A program made the translations under genes and the position numbers. Shown piece by piece: positions 15,984 through 24,050 of a stretch of 38,121 nucleotides of DNA; positions within the stretch are counted from its first letter, which is position 1; every line of letters starts with the position of its first letter. Under the pieces are notes generated by a model. That model made no database searches. It was not told the origin of the DNA and saw only the letters and a list, made by a program, of their open reading frames with translations. Source of the DNA: Clostridia bacterium (GTDB lineage: Bacteria > Bacillota > Clostridia > Peptostreptococcales > Caminicellaceae); contig JAKSBP010000005.1 in the NCBI GenBank assembly GCA_022361035.1, positions 1-38,121 on the forward strand, given 5' to 3'.

Positions 15984-16949
15984 ATGAAGGGTTTACTCTA
16001 TAGAGCAACAAAGATAGCAATTGGTGTTGTCCTATCCATATTTATATCGGATTTTATTGGATTAAAGTATAGCAGTACAGCGGGCATTATATGCATGATC
16101 AGTATTTTAGATACAAGAATTCAAACATATGTGGTAGGGATAAAAAGACTTATAACATCTATGATTGCAATAATTCTGGCTACTATCTTATTTCAGACTG
16201 GTGGACATGATTTAATTGTGTTAGGTATTTTTTTAATGCTATTCATACCCATCCTAACAGTTCTCAAGATTACAGAAGGGCTGGGAGTTAGTACGGTTTT
16301 AATAAGTCAGATTTATAATTTTGAAACTCTTAGTCCAGGTATTATGTTTAACCAGATAGCTCTACTGTTAATTGGAGTGATAGTAGCTTGGGGTATGAAT
16401 ATTCATATACCTAATAGAGAGAGAGAAATAAAAGATATACAGTTAGAAGTGGAGGAATTAATAAAAAGTATTTTATACAATATAAAGTTACATTTATTAA
16501 ATCAATGCTCTATAGAAGAACAAAAAAATTACTTAGAAAGATTAGATTATATTCTGACAAAGGGTCTTGATTATGCCATTGATTTTAATAATAACTTTAT
16601 CTTGAAAGACAATAGCTATTTTATTAAATATTTTCAAATGCGAAGGCAGCAATATGAAATTCTTGTACGAATGGAAAAATATTTTCAGAAAAGCTTTATT
16701 GCCATTGAGAAAGCAAAGCCATTAAGTGAGTTTACTGAAAGGCTGGTCATAGAATTAAATGAGTGGAATACTGGAGAGAATCTCTTGGAAGAGGCTGATT
16801 CTTTAAAAAAGCATTATGGAAATACTGAACTGCCTAAAACGAGAGAAGAATTTGAAAATAGGGCAGTTCTGTATCAATATTTCAATGATCTAATTTATTT
16901 CATTGAGATTAAATCAAAATTTATGGCAGAATATGGTGAGATAAAGTAA
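15984..16949 (+). CDS. Aromatic acid exporter (ArAE)-type membrane protein
   Basis: 321 residues. The N-terminal ~140 residues hold about five hydrophobic helices (roughly 10-28, 33-48, 55-75, 78-100, 118-138). A cytoplasmic helical domain of ~180 residues follows. The pattern and sequence (RATKIAIGVVLSIFISDFIGLKYSSTAGI...) match Firmicutes ArAE_1/DUF939 proteins, which are half-length relatives of the FUSC/AaeB exporters and are presumed to act as oligomers in aromatic-acid or other small-molecule efflux. GAGGTGA ribosome site 6 nt before the ATG. A single-gene unit. The transported molecule is unknown. Confidence 0.8.
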   Translation: MKGLLYRATKIAIGVVLSIFISDFIGLKYSSTAGIICMISILDTRIQTYVVGIKRLITSMIAIILATILFQTGGHDLIVLGIFLMLFIPILTVLKITEGLGVSTVLISQIYNFETLSPGIMFNQIALLLIGVIVAWGMNIHIPNREREIKDIQLEVEELIKSILYNIKLHLLNQCSIEEQKNYLERLDYILTKGLDYAIDFNNNFILKDNSYFIKYFQMRRQQYEILVRMEKYFQKSFIAIEKAKPLSEFTERLVIELNEWNTGENLLEEADSLKKHYGNTELPKTREEFENRAVLYQYFNDLIYFIEIKSKFMAEYGEIK

Positions 16950-17091
16950 GATTTTATTAACTTATTAAATGATATAGGTAATACATAAGAATTTTAAAAG
17001 AATGGAATTTGTAATCTAAATAAGAAGTGCTATTATTGTCTAGATTTTAATTATAGGTTATAATGATTTAAAATGCTAAGAGGTGGAATGT

Positions 17092-17580
17092 ATGCATGAA
17101 ATAAAAAAGATAAGCTTCAAAACTAAAAAGCAGTTCTATGATTATTTAAACTTAAAACTTACAGGTTTAATATGCGATGAGCCTGATTGGCTAGCTAACC
17201 TTTCAAATACTGCTGCTCTATTATGGCTTTTGCTGGATGATATTAATTGGGTAGGCTTTTACTTATATAAAAACAATGAACTGGTACTTGGACCCTTTCA
17301 AGGAAAACCAGCTTGTACCCATATAGAAATTGGTAAAGGAGTATGCGGCACAGCCGCAAGTGAAATGAAAACCCAAGTGGTAAAAAACGTACATGAGTAT
17401 CCCGGGCATATTGCATGTGACCCGGCATCTAAATCGGAGATAGTAGTTCCCATTATTCAAGATAATAAGTTAAAAGGGGTTTTAGATATTGATAGTCCTA
17501 TACTTTCAAGGTTTGATGAAGAAGATAAAAAATATTTTGAAAACTTAATCCAAACCTTTAATAAGTACGTTAACTTATAA
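17092..17580 (+). CDS. Free methionine-(R)-sulfoxide reductase (GAF domain)
   Basis: 162-residue GAF-fold enzyme that reduces free methionine-R-sulfoxide using thioredoxin-type electrons, protecting the cytoplasmic methionine pool. The three redox cysteines Cys75, Cys85 and Cys109 have the same spacing (10 and 24) as Cys84/94/118 of the E. coli enzyme. The diagnostic strings GPFQGKPACT, GKGVCGTAA and HEYPGHIACD are all present, and INWVGFYLY is the GAF core. The ATG at 17092 is used: AGAGGTGG ends 5 nt before it, while the upstream GTG at 17083 overlaps that ribosome site. Single gene with its own terminator at 17596. Confidence 0.93.
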   Translation: MHEIKKISFKTKKQFYDYLNLKLTGLICDEPDWLANLSNTAALLWLLLDDINWVGFYLYKNNELVLGPFQGKPACTHIEIGKGVCGTAASEMKTQVVKNVHEYPGHIACDPASKSEIVVPIIQDNKLKGVLDIDSPILSRFDEEDKKYFENLIQTFNKYVNL

Positions 17581-17595
17581 GCTATATATTATTAG

Positions 17596-17630
17596 CCTAA
17601 TCCTTCAAAGCAATAGGATTAGGTTTTATT
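17596..17630 (+). terminator. Intrinsic terminator of the fRMsr gene
   Basis: CCTAATCC (17596-17603) pairs with GGATTAGG (17616-17623), followed by TTTTATTAATTTTTT. It lies 15 nt past the stop. Confidence 0.85.
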
Positions 17631-17657
17631 AATTTTTTAACTTTAATGAGATATAGA

Positions 17658-17691
17658 AAGTTCACATCTTCGCAAAGTTGGATGTGAACTT
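17658..17691. terminator. Strong hairpin between convergent genes
   Basis: AAGTTCACATC (17658-17668) pairs perfectly with GATGTGAACTT (17681-17691) across a 12-nt loop. It lacks a clear U-tract on either strand. It sits past the stops of the fRMsr gene (plus) and the carbonic-anhydrase-like gene (minus), so a role in termination or mRNA 3'-end protection is inferred. Confidence 0.5.
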
Positions 17692-17777
17692 AGGTATTGC
17701 TATAAAATAGGCAAAAGACATTTTGTTGATTTAAATTTTAACAGATAAAAGGTTTATCCTATCTCTCCCCTCAGTGC

Positions 17778-18515
17778 TTAATCCCTATGCTCAGAGCACA
17801 ATGGTTCATCACAGGCTAAACCACAGGAGCAGCGATAGCAGCCAAATGAAAGTGAATAGGATTGGGGAAATTCAGTATTAACCCTTATAACCTCTTGGGC
17901 GAAGGCTTCCTTATCAGCAGGAACTCTATTGAGAGCATCGGCCTTCTCCTGGCTATCAATTGATGCCCCAGGTGGAACAAATCTTCTTTCAGGGATAGTT
18001 ATACCATTAGTAACTAAAGAATTTGAAGATACATATACCCCCTCCTCAAGGATGGCATTAAATACTATGGCCTTAAAACCTATAAAACAATTGTCCCCGA
18101 CATAACAAGGGCCATGAACAATAGAGTCATGGGCACAGGTAACATTATTTCCAATGTATATCGAGTAAAGCTTACCTTTTACCCCTACTCTTTCATCCTT
18201 AAGTCCGTGGAGAATTACTCCGTCTTGTAAATTAGTATTTTTACCAATATAGAAGGGATATCCCTCATCGGCCCTTATAGAAGCACTTGGGGCTATGAAT
18301 ACATTCTCATCTACTATAACTGCTCCGATTATGCTTGAAAAAGGGCCTACGAAACTGGAAGGGTGAATATTTGGACAATAGGCATAGGGGCTAAAGGACG
18401 TTATTGGATTAGGGCCAATAAATGCAGCGTAGATATTAATAGGATGGGAGCTTTGAAAACATGTTTTCTGTTTTCTAGAGATGTGTTGGTTTTCAAGATT
18501 GATGATGTTGTTCAT
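17778..18515 (-). CDS. Gamma-class carbonic anhydrase (Cam-like) with Cys-rich tail
   Basis: 245-residue left-handed beta-helix protein. Against Methanosarcina Cam the key residues align without gaps up to the first metal ligand: Arg81 and Asp83 (Cam 59, 61), Asn95, Gln97 (Cam 73, 75), and metal ligands His103, His129, His134 (Cam 81, 117, 122). The loop between the first two histidines is 10 residues shorter than in Cam, so the acidic loop with the proton-shuttle glutamate is reduced, as in CamH-type enzymes. The Cam-like C-terminal helix (EKADALNRVPADKEAFAQEV) is present. The last 20 residues add CYRCSCGLACDEPLC (Cys226, 229, 231, 235, 240), not part of the usual fold. No signal peptide: cytoplasmic. 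The start at 18515 is preferred (AGAGGTG 6 nt upstream). Likely CO2/bicarbonate conversion. Confidence 0.85.
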   Translation of the reverse strand: MNNIINLENQHISRKQKTCFQSSHPINIYAAFIGPNPITSFSPYAYCPNIHPSSFVGPFSSIIGAVIVDENVFIAPSASIRADEGYPFYIGKNTNLQDGVILHGLKDERVGVKGKLYSIYIGNNVTCAHDSIVHGPCYVGDNCFIGFKAIVFNAILEEGVYVSSNSLVTNGITIPERRFVPPGASIDSQEKADALNRVPADKEAFAQEVIRVNTEFPQSYSLSFGCYRCSCGLACDEPLCSEHRD

Positions 18516-18540
18516 AATTAACACCTCTTTAAACTAAATT

Positions 18541-18567
18541 ATTATATAATATGTAGCTAAAGGTCAA
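18541..18567 (-). promoter_or_regulatory. Probable promoter of the carbonic-anhydrase-like gene
   Basis: On the minus strand, TTGACC (18562-18567) precedes TATAAT (18541-18546) with a 15-nt spacer, or TAATAA (18539-18544) with 17 nt. It lies about 25 nt upstream of the start codon. The spacing is not ideal for the better -10. Confidence 0.4.
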
Positions 18568-18785
18568 AAAGTACCAAAAAAATAGGAGATATTATCTTTT
18601 AATTCACATATTCAAGGCTTTAGCCCTTAAACCTTTACCGAGGCATTAATATATTTAATTAATACTTTTTCTGAATATTAAAGATTAGTATCAGCTCCGT
18701 TGTTCTCCTTTAATGTTATAATGAAGAAGCTTAATTTAACTATTTAACTCTCTTCACTTTTCCTAGGAAATATTTTTTCTTTCAT

Positions 18786-19319
18786 TTAGAGCTTTCCATA
18801 TATCAAACTATCATAGTATTGGTTATCAATAAAGTAATAATCCCTTAAACGTCCTTCTAATTTAAATCCATTCTTTTCAAGAACACGACTGGAGCCTATG
18901 TTAGTCTCAGTTACCTGTGCATGAATTTTATGAAGCCCTAACACGTTAAAGGCAAAGTCACAAATGAGTTTAACTGTTTCTGTACAAAAGCCCTTTCCCC
19001 AAAGGTCTTGATGAAAGACATAGCCAATCTCAGCATGCTTTGCACTATGGTGAAAATTAAATATCATGGCTGTACCAACCACTTTATTGGAGGATTTATC
19101 AATTACATTTCCATAGATGTGGCTGCCCGATGCTTCTCTTTTTATCATTTCCTTCACATAGGCTTCTGTTTCTTCCAAGCTAGTCGTTAAAGGCCATCCT
19201 ATAAAACGAGATACCTCAGAGTTAGAAGCAAAGCTGTGGATTTCTTCACTATCTTCAATAGTCATCTGTTTAAATTTAATTTTTTCTCCCTCTAGGGAAT
19301 AAAATAATGTATTACTCAT
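18786..19319 (-). CDS. GNAT acetyltransferase, RimJ/RimL-like
   Basis: 177-residue GNAT of the RimJ/RimL (Acetyltransf_3) type that transfers acetyl from acetyl-CoA, to an N-terminal amine of a ribosomal protein or to a small molecule. Features: KIKFKQMTIEDSEEIHSFASN start, VVGTAMIF strand, AEIGYVFHQDLWGKGFCTETV with the acetyl-CoA-binding Q/LWGKG loop, HKIHAQVTETNIGSSRVLEKNGFKLEGRLRDYY, which is the characteristic RimL C-terminal block with NxxSxxxLEKxGF. Full length. It is a single gene on the minus strand; 18525-18785 downstream holds no further gene. Substrate not predictable. Confidence 0.9.
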   Translation of the reverse strand: MSNTLFYSLEGEKIKFKQMTIEDSEEIHSFASNSEVSRFIGWPLTTSLEETEAYVKEMIKREASGSHIYGNVIDKSSNKVVGTAMIFNFHHSAKHAEIGYVFHQDLWGKGFCTETVKLICDFAFNVLGLHKIHAQVTETNIGSSRVLEKNGFKLEGRLRDYYFIDNQYYDSLIYGKL

Positions 19320-19577
19320 CTAAATGCCTCCTACTTTTAACAATAGTTTAATTACCGATTATTGTGAAACCTGTAATACTATTATACCAAATAAATTATT
19401 TCAACTGGATAATCTCTATAAACTATTCATATTTCCAGCAGCAAGGTGGTAGGGGTCTAGAGTTTTCTATTATAAATCAATTTTGGAATCATATGACTGA
19501 AAATACGAAGCAGAGAACAAAGACCTTGGTATAAGTGTTATTTCTCTATATATGAATTTAATCATTAGTAAATAAGG

Positions 19578-19620
19578 CTCCCATCCTTTGCAAATATAGG
19601 ACGAGAGCACTACTTTTATT
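19578..19620 (+). terminator. T-box-style terminator hairpin without its leader
   Basis: GCTCCCATCCT pairs with AGGACGAGAGC (9 of 11) around TTGCAAATAT, followed by ACTACTTTTATTT. The GGACGAGAGC arm is typical of T-box leader terminators, and a GGTGG lies at ~19446, but the conserved T-box sequence is not next to the hairpin and no stem I could be recognised. It is probably a relic leader or a plain terminator just outside the IS200-like element. Confidence 0.35.
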
Positions 19621-20165
19621 TAGCCCCTATGCCTAAATAAAAATTTGACAATATCATAACAAATATATATAATCAGTCTTAAAAATATAAAAGATTGGTG
19701 ATATAATGAAATTGGATAATAATAATCATTCAGTATTCCTGTTAAAGTATTATTTGGTATTAGTTACAAAAAATAGGAAAAAAGTAATAAATGAAATTAT
19801 AAGCAAAAGATTAAAAGAAATATTTTATAATATTTGCTCAAAATATAATATTTTTCTTGAAGAATGGAATCATGATAGTGACCATATTCATATTCTTTTT
19901 AGAGCACATCCAAATTCACAATTATCAAAATTTCTAAATGCATATAAAAGTGCTTCCTCAAGACTTATAAAGAAAGAGTTTCCTGAAATAAGAGAAAAGC
20001 TCTGGAAGGAATGTTTTTGGTCAAAAAGTTTTTGTCTAATAACTACTGGTAAAGAAGAAATAGAAACAATAGAAGAAATAAAGAAATATATAGAAAATGA
20101 AGGCAAGAAGTAGATTATAATTATAAATAATACATATTTTTAAAACTCCCACTTCTACAAGTAGG
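19618..20165 (+). mobile_element. IS200-type insertion sequence (tnpA only)
   Basis: About 550 bp. Left subterminal hairpin ATTTAG/CTAAAT (19618-19623/19633-19638), the tnpA gene at 19706-20113, and a right-end hairpin CCCACTT-CTAC-AAGTAGG (20148-20165; one mismatch), as expected for single-strand IS200/IS605 transposition, which leaves no terminal inverted repeats. No tnpB gene is present. The exact ends and the cleavage tetra/pentanucleotide are not determined. Repeat copy 2 begins only 10 nt beyond the right hairpin. Confidence 0.65.
19706..20113 (+). CDS. tnpA: IS200/IS605-family Y1 transposase TnpA
   Basis: 135-residue HUH single-strand transposase. The HUH motif is in HDSDHIHILFRAHP (~residues 53-66). 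The catalytic tyrosine is the one in EIKKYIENEGKK near the C-terminus, with the conserved glutamate-rich helix before it. The N-terminus FLLKYYLVLVTKNRKKVI corresponds to the family YHLVWVTKYRR block, and KSASSRLIKKEFPEIREKLW to the family helix. Full length, with no frameshift, so it may still be active. ATG with a GGTGAT ribosome site. The neighbouring structured repeats might be mobilised in trans, but this is speculation. Confidence 0.92.
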   Translation: MKLDNNNHSVFLLKYYLVLVTKNRKKVINEIISKRLKEIFYNICSKYNIFLEEWNHDSDHIHILFRAHPNSQLSKFLNAYKSASSRLIKKEFPEIREKLWKECFWSKSFCLITTGKEEIETIEEIKKYIENEGKK

Positions 20166-20174
20166 TATCTTCCT

Positions 20175-20353
20175 TATAGAAGAGTGATAGAGAATGTTAA
20201 CTTGCTTCAGCAGCCATAGAGAATCCTTTAGGCTCATGTAATAAGTCTGTTTATAAATAGGTAATAGAAGGTAAAACAGATTTATTAAAATCCCTCTAAA
20301 GGAAACCACAGTGGCTGCTTTCGTTTATTAAGTTTGTTAGCCCCTCTTCTATA
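20175..20353 (+). repeat. Dispersed structured repeat, copy 2
   Basis: Full copy of the family described at 1-176. Ends TATAGAAGAG and CTCTTCTATA are perfectly complementary. The internal hairpin here is AATAAGTCTGTTT/AAACAGATTTATT, where A has become G to give a G-T pair. The second helix is GCAGCCA/TGGCTGC, fully paired here. It is located between the IS200-like element and the first DUF3841 gene. Confidence 0.88.
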
Positions 20354-20433
20354 ATAGACATCCTATTAGTCAAAGTAAATATAAGGATTTTTTGGTTGAT
20401 AAGTTAAAAGGCTGTAAGTTAAGGAGGGGTAAA

Positions 20434-21027
20434 ATGATAGCAGGCTATGAAAAATCTAATAATAAGATGAAGCTTTGGACGAGACAGCACAAAAATGTAT
20501 TAAAGGAAATGGAAGATAAGGGTGTTTATCGAGCAAAAAAAATATATATCCAGGAAAAAAATGATACTATATCGGGATATTATCTTAAGCTCTATGACTG
20601 GTATGTACAAAAAGCCGAGAAGATTGTACCAAGGCCCCAGGGAGTGTCCTATCCTATTTGGCTTTCAACTACCTCAGAATTGATGCTAAGGCCCACAGAA
20701 GATACTATAATACTGGAGCTAGAAGTAGATAGGGAGCATATCGTTGTAACAAGCTTTGAAAAATGGGGATATGTTGTAAACTATTGGTATGTGCCCCTTA
20801 ATAAAGAGGATGAGAAAAAACATAATGAAGAGTTAAAAAGATACGGTATAGGAGATGAGTCTGCCCTAGTGATGGGTGACAAAGGGAATTTTTATCCCTT
20901 GTTGAAAAATAAGATTATAAAGAGCTGGGAAAGAATGTTTGATGTATCGAATGAAGACATTGGTACGACACAGGCAACTCTTTGGGAGATTAAAAAGGAA
21001 TGGGTTGTAGATATTATTCATAAGTAA
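20434..21027 (+). CDS. DUF3841 protein, first of two
   Basis: 197-residue DUF3841 family protein of unknown function. Family landmarks: LWTRQHKNVLKEMEDKGVY at the N-terminus, then AEKIVPRPQGVSYPIWL, LELEVDREHIVV, YVPLNKED and the C-terminal ATLWEIKKEWVVDI. No signal peptide, membrane helix or known catalytic motif is visible. The start at 20434 is chosen because AAGGAGGGG is directly upstream (20421-20429); the frame is open to a TTG at 20392. It is ~40-45% identical by eye to the next gene, and both are preceded by a copy of the structured repeat, so the [repeat + gene] unit appears duplicated in tandem. Confidence 0.8.
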   Translation: MIAGYEKSNNKMKLWTRQHKNVLKEMEDKGVYRAKKIYIQEKNDTISGYYLKLYDWYVQKAEKIVPRPQGVSYPIWLSTTSELMLRPTEDTIILELEVDREHIVVTSFEKWGYVVNYWYVPLNKEDEKKHNEELKRYGIGDESALVMGDKGNFYPLLKNKIIKSWERMFDVSNEDIGTTQATLWEIKKEWVVDIIHK

Positions 21028-21094
21028 ACATTCAATTATATTGAGGAAATTCCATAATTTAACCTTGGCATAATTGCATATTTTAATGTTTATC

Positions 21095-21273
21095 TATAGA
21101 AGAGAGATAGATAATATTAACGTACTCAATCAGCCACAGAGAATCCTTTAGGCTCATGCAATAAATCTGTTTTTAAGTAGATAATAGAAGGTAAAACAGA
21201 TTTATTAAAATCGCTGGGAAGGAAACCTCAGTGTCTGCTTTCGTTTATTAAGTTTGTTAGGCATTCTTCTATA
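21095..21273 (+). repeat. Dispersed structured repeat, copy 3
   Basis: Full copy with complementary ends TATAGAAGA and TCTTCTATA. The internal hairpin AATAAATCTGTTTT/AAAACAGATTTATT is the longest of the three (14 bp). Its loop keeps ATAATAGAAGG. It lies between the two DUF3841 genes, 65 nt before the second. Confidence 0.88.
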
Positions 21274-21338
21274 TAGTAGTGAGTTTTTTTAAATGGTATT
21301 ACGCAATTTGCTTATATTAAAAATAGAGGTGGTTAGCT

Positions 21339-21914
21339 ATGAATAATGGGAGTAAAGATGAGAAAATCACCCTGTGGACGGCTCAGAGTAAGATAGTGAT
21401 AGACACTATAGAAGAAAAGGGAATATATCATGTAAAAAAGGAATATATCTTAAAAAAATACGGAGAAGTAGCTAATATTTTTTTACAGCCCTACACTTGG
21501 TTTGTAGGAAAGGCAGAGAAGATAATACCCAGACCCCAGGGTGCCCAATATCCCATCTGGCTATTTACAGATTTAAAATATGTTGATTATCATAAAGACC
21601 ACTTCATATTAGAAATCTTAGTGGATAGAAGGAAAGTCATCATATTTGATAAAGAAAAATGGAACCGTATTCTTAATCTTTCCTATGTTCCTACGGATAA
21701 GAGCGATGCTGAGAAATATGAGCATCTATTGGAGAGACAAGGAATTTATGACCCTACAGATGTCTATATGAAGAACTATTTTCCCCATTTGAAGGCAAGG
21801 GTAAAAAAAAGCTGGGATAGATTATTTGATAACAGTATTACTTTATCGGAATCCAAGCAAGGGGCTCTATGGGAAATACGAAGGGAATGGATTACAAAGA
21901 TTACTAAAGTATAG
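21339..21914 (+). CDS. DUF3841 protein, second of two
   Basis: 191-residue paralogue of the gene at 20434. The same landmarks are present: LWTAQSKIVIDTIEEKGIY, AEKIIPRPQGAQYPIWL, LEILVDRRKVIIF, YVPTDKSD, KSWDRLFD and ALWEIRREWITKI. The AEKI-PRPQG-x2-YPIWL block is the best-conserved part of the pair, suggesting the functional core. ATG preceded by AGAGGTGG. The divergence (over half of residues changed) means the duplication is old, or that the two were acquired separately; the repeats before them are much more alike than the genes. A terminator follows at 22044. Confidence 0.8.
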   Translation: MNNGSKDEKITLWTAQSKIVIDTIEEKGIYHVKKEYILKKYGEVANIFLQPYTWFVGKAEKIIPRPQGAQYPIWLFTDLKYVDYHKDHFILEILVDRRKVIIFDKEKWNRILNLSYVPTDKSDAEKYEHLLERQGIYDPTDVYMKNYFPHLKARVKKSWDRLFDNSITLSESKQGALWEIRREWITKITKV

Positions 21915-22043
21915 AATTCAAGTAAGGGGACTACCCTTATCTACTCTATATGATGAAGGTAGTTAGTATGGGACTATATTGGCTTTAAAAGATTACCTGG
22001 GAATAATAAAAAATTAAATGAACAGCAGCTTTACTTTTTCATA

Positions 22044-22074
22044 AAAACCGTCCTTAATTAATAAGGGCGGTTTT
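22044..22074 (+). terminator. Intrinsic terminator after the DUF3841 pair
   Basis: AAAACCGTCCTTA (22044-22056) pairs with TAAGGGCGGTTTT (22062-22074) over 13 bp with one G-T pair, followed by TGAAGG; the final T-run belongs to the stem and tail. Confidence 0.85.
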
Positions 22075-22491
22075 TGAAGGTAATTTAAATGACATAAATG
22101 AATAGAAATATGTCGAAAAAACATTAAAATTCAGAAAATATTACAAAATTTTAACGAATTTTTGTTACAATAGTATAAGGAAGCTTATTGTGAAAATATT
22201 TCAAGACTTACTATATTATATATATTATACTATTTATATTATAGAAAAATTTCTTCTGGAATAAAAGTAATTTACTGTTGTTTAGAAAAATTACATTCTG
22301 TAGTATGATAAATAAAGAGAGAAATAAGATAATAAAAATACATAATTTTTCATGGGTTAAATTGGAAAAAACATCCCCTTGTGAAGTTCGCCATGTCAAT
22401 AAAAGTAAATTAATATTATTATAAAAAAGTTTCATCAGTAATATACATCAATCTTCTATAAAATATCATAAAGTATGGAGGGAGCCAGTAT
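22075..22491. other. AT-rich upstream region of the flavoprotein/kinase cluster
   Basis: 417 bp without a supported gene. It must contain the promoter of the 22492-33100 cluster. TACAAT at ~22165 and several TATAAT-like boxes are seen, but no convincing -35/-10 pair can be singled out, and no operator dyad or riboswitch was recognised. Confidence 0.35.
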
Positions 22492-23919
22492 ATGAGAGAT
22501 GTTGAGAAGTTTTATGATGTGGCTATTGTTGGAGGAGGTCCAGCGGGATTAAGTGTTGGTTCGGAATTATCTAAATTGGGCCATAGGGTATTGGTAATCG
22601 AAAAGGGTAGGATTGGTGATACCAATAGGTCATGGATTATACCCGGTTCAATTATTAAAAAACTAGATGCTGATGTTCAAAAATATGCCTACAATGGCGT
22701 AAGGAGATTTCTCGAATACACACCAGACATGGAGATAAAATGGGATTCTGTTGCTCCATGGGATTCAGAGGAAAGGTGGAAATGCTATCCTTACATTGAC
22801 CAAAGGGGGATATTGACACATTGGGCAAAGGTTATTAGGGAGAGCGGATGCCATGTAGTTGAAAACTGTGCCTATATTGATTATGCAATAAATGATGGTA
22901 AGGTTATTCTAAAGGCTGTATCTAGTGAAGATGGTAACTGTCATAGGGACTATGAAGCTAGATTATTGATAGATGCATCGGGTTACAGTTCGGAAATAGT
23001 TAAAAAAAATAGGATTGACCGTAAAGATTATTTTTGGTGGTCAGTCTACGGATACGATATTGAATTTGATGATATTGAAACCTTAAAACACCCTGGGAGC
23101 TTAGGTAATATGAAGGTAGGGGACTATATGCTGTGGCAGTCCTTCAAGGATGTACCCATGGATACTGAGTCAACCCTATCCCAATTAAGACCTATTATGG
23201 AGTATGAGGTTCTTGATGAAAAGAGAATATTTGTATTTATACTTTATTATTGTAAAAACATTGTAGAAAAGGATTATATGAAAAACCAATTTAACTACAT
23301 ATTAAGGGAAGAGGAATCCATAAAAGCCTTCCAACAGGGGAAATTGATAAAAGAAAGATTTGGATGGTACCCATCTAATGGTTTATCCCAAAGAATTGCT
23401 AGGGATAGAGTTGCATTTATAGGGGATGCCGGCTGTTGGACTATTCCCGCTGGATGGGGTATGTCCTTTATATTAAATAATTACAAAATATATGCTGAAA
23501 ATATTAGCAAGGCTTTAAAAAAAGACGAGCTTGACCAAAACACATTGAATAAGTGTACCCTATTTAATCAAAGAAGAAAATATGAAATTGTTATGGACAA
23601 AGTAGTTCTCCATTTTTTAGCCTTTGCCAAACCACAAATAATTGATAGATTCACCAAGTGTGTTATTGATGCCTTCGGAGGAGGAAGACTAGAAACTATG
23701 TTTTGCCTTCAAATGAATGAAAGGGAATCTATTGAAACTTTAAAGGTTGTTTTAAAAGAGTTTAACCTAAAGGAGCTTTTCCCCATTATAAAAGATGAAA
23801 ATGATTACCTTTTGTTGTTAGATGTTGCCAAGGAATTTGTTGAAAGTGGAATCGTTGATAAAGTTAGAAAGTTTTTAGGCATCGAGGAAGAATCTGCGGG
23901 CTTTGAATTTGAAAAATAA
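22492..23919 (+). CDS. Lycopene-cyclase-like FAD-dependent oxidoreductase
   Basis: 475-residue flavoprotein. The Rossmann dinucleotide motif is at residues 9-40 (VAIVGGGPAGLSVGSELSKLGHRVLVIEKG). The second FAD motif RVAFIGDAGCWTIPAGWGMSFIL lies at ~300-325, with LIDASG in between. The layout resembles lycopene cyclase/geranylgeranyl reductase-type proteins, in which FAD can act in a non-redox or reductive way on polyprenyl chains. A CrtC/AttH-like gene follows 131 nt downstream with no terminator, which supports a terpenoid or lipid substrate. No phytoene synthase or desaturase is present in the window, so true carotenoid synthesis cannot be claimed. ATG with GGAGGGAG upstream. First gene of a five-gene same-strand cluster ending with two-component and c-di-GMP proteins. 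Confidence 0.75.
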   Translation: MRDVEKFYDVAIVGGGPAGLSVGSELSKLGHRVLVIEKGRIGDTNRSWIIPGSIIKKLDADVQKYAYNGVRRFLEYTPDMEIKWDSVAPWDSEERWKCYPYIDQRGILTHWAKVIRESGCHVVENCAYIDYAINDGKVILKAVSSEDGNCHRDYEARLLIDASGYSSEIVKKNRIDRKDYFWWSVYGYDIEFDDIETLKHPGSLGNMKVGDYMLWQSFKDVPMDTESTLSQLRPIMEYEVLDEKRIFVFILYYCKNIVEKDYMKNQFNYILREEESIKAFQQGKLIKERFGWYPSNGLSQRIARDRVAFIGDAGCWTIPAGWGMSFILNNYKIYAENISKALKKDELDQNTLNKCTLFNQRRKYEIVMDKVVLHFLAFAKPQIIDRFTKCVIDAFGGGRLETMFCLQMNERESIETLKVVLKEFNLKELFPIIKDENDYLLLLDVAKEFVESGIVDKVRKFLGIEEESAGFEFEK

Positions 23920-24050
23920 ATTAAACTGTTATTCTTAATCCCTTTGGATATGCTGCAATAGCTCTTTTAAAATAAGTATTATAAGATATCTCCTGTGGTT
24001 TTTGTTATCAATTAATAAATCAATTTAAATTTAATAGGGGGCAATTATGA

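Noticed and set aside
19440..19620. Complete T-box riboswitch
   Set aside because: Only the terminator-like hairpin is convincing; the GGTGG is ~130 nt too far upstream and no stem I or specifier loop is recognisable.
1..21273. CRISPR array from the repeated blocks
   Set aside because: The repeat copies are ~178 nt long, kilobases apart and not separated by regular spacers; no cas genes are present.
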